Assembly (NCBI GenBank): GCA_947044365.1
Contig: OX345636.1
Coordinates: 21,919,466 to 21,983,465, forward strand
Source of the DNA: Petrosia ficiformis
Lineage: Eukaryota; Porifera; Demospongiae; Haplosclerida; Petrosiidae
Direction: 5' to 3'
DNA: 64,000 nucleotides
Positions 63,861-64,000 of this stretch are shown one piece after another. The stretch's first letter is position 1; every line of letters starts with the position of its first letter. The notes below the pieces were generated by a model. That model made no database searches and had not been told where the DNA came from. It saw only the letters and a program-made list of their open reading frames with translations. A program made the position numbers and the translations under genes.

Positions 63861-64000
63861 ATTACCTGTTGGAATAGCCCCGGTGCAACGGAAATAGCCC
63901 CGGTAACAGGACTTCACAAAATTTGAAACAATTTCGAAATAGTTTATGGTAGTCTTGTAAAGTTTTTACCATCATACGCAAAATTGAACATTAAATTTCA

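Larger units (their letters stand above)
61091..63903 (+). mobile_element. Tigger/pogo element C, well preserved
   Basis: TA-flanked inverted ends. The left is ACTGGGGCTATTCCGTTGTG then GGGCTATTCC (61091-61120). The reversed right end is CCGGGGCTATTTCCGTTGCA then CCGGGGCTATTCC (ending 63903). Each end contains the 11-bp motif GGGGCTATTCC twice in direct orientation, with an inverted copy at about 61162-61174, which suggests paired transposase-binding sites. About 2.8 kb with a transposase ORF and a PHD-finger ORF. Confidence 0.85.

Overview
The window is animal nuclear DNA, not bacterial. It opens with part of an 18S rRNA gene, its genes have GT/AG introns, and nearly every recognisable protein belongs to a metazoan transposable element. 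The AT-rich composition and the mix of families (pogo/Tigger, piggyBac, hAT, Merlin, Helitron, Penelope-like, R2-type LINE) fit an invertebrate. A demosponge is my best guess, by inference only. No tRNA, CRISPR array or bacterial operon was seen.

Layout. 0-5.3 kb: truncated 18S rRNA, two opposed LINE fragments, a hairpin MITE, and a decayed LINE with a restriction-like endonuclease domain (minus strand). 5.3-12.2 kb: broken Tigger transposase with PHD-like tail, ZNF862-type hAT debris, an unnamed GEQGAESIH-type family, a piggyBac-type MITE, and a hAT deletion derivative with perfect 8-bp target duplications. 12-23 kb: mostly decayed sequence with a second hAT, THAP, Merlin and chromodomain remnants, local duplications, and two more piggyBac-type ends. 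23.4-27.8 kb: a fossil HUH-endonuclease/SF3-helicase replicon (parvovirus NS1-like), split by an internally deleted piggyBac. 30-36 kb: another piggyBac MITE, then a Tigger remnant interrupted by a nearly complete piggyBac. 36.3-41.8 kb: a frameshifted Helitron. 42.5-45.0 kb: an apparently intact three-exon BED-hAT transposon. 46-52 kb: a spliced RNase H-like gene, a TTAA-flanked MITE and a Penelope-like element. 54.5-58.6 kb: exons of an unidentified spliced gene, one split by a pogo element carrying an intact HIRAN-domain ORF. 61.1-63.9 kb: a well-preserved Tigger element with transposase and PHD-finger ORFs.

The strongest unexplained structure is a rule shared by the piggyBac-type elements. 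One end carries a pair of short palindromes. In six of seven ends the first is centred exactly 24 bp inside the element boundary, one of those boundaries being chosen partly by the rule. In five of seven the second follows 43-44 bp further in. The palindrome sequence differs between elements but is repeated within each one, which looks like a fixed-geometry, variable-specificity transposase recognition site. The second notable system is the pogo element with a HIRAN cargo gene.
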